Below are positions 61,976 to 64,000 of a stretch of DNA of 64,000 nt, one piece after another (position 1 is the first letter of the stretch; every line of letters starts with the position of its first letter). The notes beneath the pieces were generated by a model, which had not been told where the DNA came from, searched no databases, and saw only the letters and a list, made by a program, of their open reading frames with translations. The position numbers and the translations under genes are program-made. Origin of the DNA: CAVXXD01 sp963765625 (GTDB lineage Bacteria; Actinomycetota; Geothermincolia; Geothermincolales; Geothermincolaceae); contig CAVXXD010000014.1 in assembly GCA_963765625.1 (NCBI GenBank), positions 1 to 64,000 of the forward strand, read 5' to 3'.

Positions 61976-63247
61976 GTGAACGTTAAGAGAGAAAGAGGGT
62001 ACATCACCCCGGAGTTCGGGCCGCTCCAGGGCGTGCGCGTGCTCTGTACGGGCATGATCATCTCAGCGCCTTATGCCGCTCAGATCCTCGCCGAGATGGG
62101 CGCCGAAATGATATGGATCGAGCGTCCCGGAATGGGAGACATGGGTTTCCGGTTCGGCCCGCAGGTGGGGGAGAAGGGCCTCCGGCCCACCTTCGCGCAG
62201 ATGGGCAGGAATCGCTTGAGTGTTGAGCTGGACCTTAACTTCGAGAAGAACCCGGAGGCCCGGGAAGTATTTCTCGACATAGCGAAGGAGTGCGACATCT
62301 GGATAAACGGGCTACAGATGTTCGATCTCAACGGCACTACCGACGAGATGCTCCTGGAGGTCAATCCCTCACTGGTAATAGTCCATATAAGCGGTTTCGG
62401 GAGAGCGAAATTCGGCGGACTGGAAGAGTACCACGGCCGGGGGGCGACGGATTATGTCGCCCAGGCTGCATCGGGTTATGCCAGTCTTCAGGGATTTCCT
62501 GATGAAGACTCCCCGGTGGTCAAAGGATACGCTGCGGATTATGGCGCTTCACTCTGGGCCGCGGTCGGAGCCTTGGCGGCTTACATCAATGCGCAGCGTA
62601 CGGGCAAGGGAGAGGTGATAGATGTCTCTCTGACCGAAGCCCAGCTCACTACACTCGGAAACATCGTTCCCGACTATCTTAACGGCCTGCCGTTGCCCGA
62701 AAAAACGGGGATGGTCTCACCCGTATTGATCGGATTCGGGTTATACAAGTGCAAAGACGGCAGGTTTGTCTCGGTCGGCATCGGAGGACCCCTCCCTTAT
62801 GCCGACATGCTGGGACTCCTCGGAGAGGATCCCGAATACTACTCCTATTTCGAATGCAACATGAACAACACCAACTCCGAAAAGGGCCGGGAACTCGCGG
62901 CGAAACTAGACGCCTATATCGCAGCCCGTACCCCGGAAGAAGTCGAGGAGGCCTTTGTCGGACGCGGTATCGCGTGTTCCCCGGTCTTCACCGTCGGTGA
63001 AGCCCTGGACCACCCTCATTACCGGGCGCGCAACGATGTCGTGATTTATGAGGACCCCATCACCGGCGCGGAGATGACGGCATGGAACGTCTTCCCCAAG
63101 CTGGAGAAGAACCCCGGAAAGATATGGCGGGGCGCTCCGATACTGGGGCAGGACACGGAGGAAGTTCTCGGCAAGGTGCTCGGTTATCCGGAGGACAAGA
63201 TCCTCGAGCTGAAAGAAAAAAAGATCGTCGGAAATCCTTATCAATAG
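61976..63247 (+). CDS. CaiB/BaiF-type (class III) CoA-transferase
   Basis: The 423 residues start at GTG, five bases after GGGAGGG. GVRVLCTGMIISAPYAAQILAEMGAEMIWIERP is the family opening, NRLSVELDL and VIVHISGFG follow, and VVKGYAADYGASLWAAVGAL carries the catalytic Asp. QRTGKGEVIDVSLTEAQL and the C-terminal GIACSPVFTVGEALDHPHY are also typical. These enzymes move CoA between carboxylic acids such as carnitine, formate/oxalate, or bile and aromatic acids. With the thiolase 15 bases downstream, it probably activates an acid for beta-oxidation-like degradation; substrate unknown. Confidence 0.92.
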   Translation: MNVKRERGYITPEFGPLQGVRVLCTGMIISAPYAAQILAEMGAEMIWIERPGMGDMGFRFGPQVGEKGLRPTFAQMGRNRLSVELDLNFEKNPEAREVFLDIAKECDIWINGLQMFDLNGTTDEMLLEVNPSLVIVHISGFGRAKFGGLEEYHGRGATDYVAQAASGYASLQGFPDEDSPVVKGYAADYGASLWAAVGALAAYINAQRTGKGEVIDVSLTEAQLTTLGNIVPDYLNGLPLPEKTGMVSPVLIGFGLYKCKDGRFVSVGIGGPLPYADMLGLLGEDPEYYSYFECNMNNTNSEKGRELAAKLDAYIAARTPEEVEEAFVGRGIACSPVFTVGEALDHPHYRARNDVVIYEDPITGAEMTAWNVFPKLEKNPGKIWRGAPILGQDTEEVLGKVLGYPEDKILELKEKKIVGNPYQ

Positions 63248-63262
63248 AACAAGGAGAATTAA

Positions 63263-64000
63263 ATGGCTCAAAAGGTAGGTATTGTGGCCGTTGCCCAGAC
63301 TAAATATTCGGGGGCGCGGACGGACGTGTCTCAGAAAGAGCTTGCCCACGAAATAGTCTCAGAAGTGTTGAAAACGAGCGGCCTGGACCTGGCCTCGACT
63401 AACCCCCCTATCGACCAATCCGTCATCGTCTGTGACGAATACTGGGAAGGGCAGACGCTCTCCGAGATCAAGTACGGTGACATCACCGGCGCGCACATGC
63501 GCGACGGGACCAGATGTACCCAGGACGGATCGACCGCCATCGTATATTCGGCCAACGCCATCCTCTCGGGGCATCTTGACCTGATATTGATCCTGGCCAT
63601 CTGCAAGGAGTCGAGGGTAAGCTCGAGAAACATCATCACCAACTACGGCTACGACCCCTTTGTTTCCAAGCCGCTGGGAATGGACGACACCATCGCCGCC
63701 GCCTTGCAGGCGCGGATCTATATGGACAGGTACGGGGTCACTCGACAGGACTGCGCGAAAGTCGTCGTAAAGAACCGGGCCAACGCCGCGGCGAATCCCT
63801 ACGCCCAGCTCACTTCACCCGTTACCGAGCAGGATGTGCTTGACTCCGAAATGATCGCCTCCCCCATAAGCGCCCTCGACATGTACCCGGTAAGCGACGG
63901 CGCGTGCGCCATCATCATGGCCTCGGAGAAGCTGACGAAGCAACTGACCGACAAGCCCGTCTGGGTGACCGGTATGGGAGTCTGCCGGGACACTTACAAC
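63263..64000 (+). CDS. Thiolase-superfamily protein, 3' end outside window
   Basis: 246 residues are visible, starting at ATG after AAGGAG. VGIVAVAQTKYSGARTDVSQKELAHEIV and the GHLDLILIL segment are thiolase-like, and ALQARIYMDRYGVTRQDCAKVVVKN with PISALDMYPVSDGACAIIMAS belongs to the non-condensing or lipid-transfer (SCP2-thiolase) group. The usual nucleophile context CxSG/CASG reads GTRCTQDGSTAIVY here, so the catalytic Cys has an unusual setting. It follows the CoA-transferase by 15 bases; a DUF35/OB-fold partner often follows such genes, just outside this window. Confidence 0.88.
   Translation, partial: MAQKVGIVAVAQTKYSGARTDVSQKELAHEIVSEVLKTSGLDLASTNPPIDQSVIVCDEYWEGQTLSEIKYGDITGAHMRDGTRCTQDGSTAIVYSANAILSGHLDLILILAICKESRVSSRNIITNYGYDPFVSKPLGMDDTIAAALQARIYMDRYGVTRQDCAKVVVKNRANAAANPYAQLTSPVTEQDVLDSEMIASPISALDMYPVSDGACAIIMASEKLTKQLTDKPVWVTGMGVCRDTYN

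Overview
The window is about 64 kb of bacterial chromosome, G+C rich throughout, densely coded and with short intergenic gaps. It carries no insertion sequence, phage gene or CRISPR array that I can see. The gene content suggests an anaerobic or fermentative, deep-branching high-GC Gram-positive. Pointers are a four-subunit 2-oxoacid:ferredoxin oxidoreductase, a DhnA-type class I aldolase, a GAF-ANTAR regulator, acyl-CoA enzymes, and large exported proteins with a repeat I associate with uncultured Actinobacteriota. This placement is inference from gene content only.

Layout. 1-6.1 kb: a truncated Asn/Leu/Ala-rich repeat protein, a lipoprotein, a zinc-ribbon/low-complexity/membrane protein and a STAS protein. 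6.1-14.6 kb: a cysteine desulfurase on the minus strand, then an exported subtilisin-like protease and a very large exported glycosidase-like protein. 14.6-25.1 kb: a zinc-ribbon protein of an unrecognised duplicated family, carAB, a GAF-ANTAR regulator, glutamate dehydrogenase and a KaiC-like/PEP-synthase-like fusion. 25.1-29.9 kb, minus strand: an exported protein, the t6A operon tsaE-tsaB-rimI-tsaD, and aldolase. 30.1-37 kb: marR-MMPL-SDR operon, crotonase, alpha/beta hydrolase and a second SDR. 37.2-43.1 kb: a 1941-residue modular exported protein. 43.1-52.8 kb: small unknowns, a DUF3574-Cache lipoprotein, a pentapeptide-repeat protein, a HerA-like ATPase, the second copy of the zinc-ribbon family, and a CrtI-like/SRPBCC/E2-like/M20 run. 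52.8-55.1 kb, minus strand: XRE-cupin regulator, acyl-CoA dehydrogenase, DUF3795 protein. 55.2-64 kb: a PP-loop ATPase, tRNA-Asn, porGDAB, a rubredoxin-like protein, nth, a membrane metallopeptidase, a CAU tRNA, a CoA-transferase and the start of a thiolase.

Two themes stand out. First, three exported giants (7.4, 10.0 and 37.2 kb) end in the same roughly 105-residue repeat, implying a shared surface or attachment module. Second, about ten reading-frame breaks interrupt otherwise well-conserved genes: the glycosidase, carB, the PEP-synthase-like gene, acyl-CoA dehydrogenase, porA twice, the rubredoxin-like gene, nth twice, and the metallopeptidase. Eight of these are the equivalent of one extra base, and six of the ten lie in 57.2-60.4 kb. 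Assembly or sequencing indels are the simplest reading. I therefore list broken genes by fragment and say how the parts join.

Metabolically the genes fit amino-acid and keto-acid fermentation (GDH, Por, PEP-synthase-like enzyme, aldolase) together with acyl-CoA and lipid chemistry (acyl-CoA dehydrogenase, crotonase, CaiB-type transferase, thiolase, SDRs, MMPL exporter).
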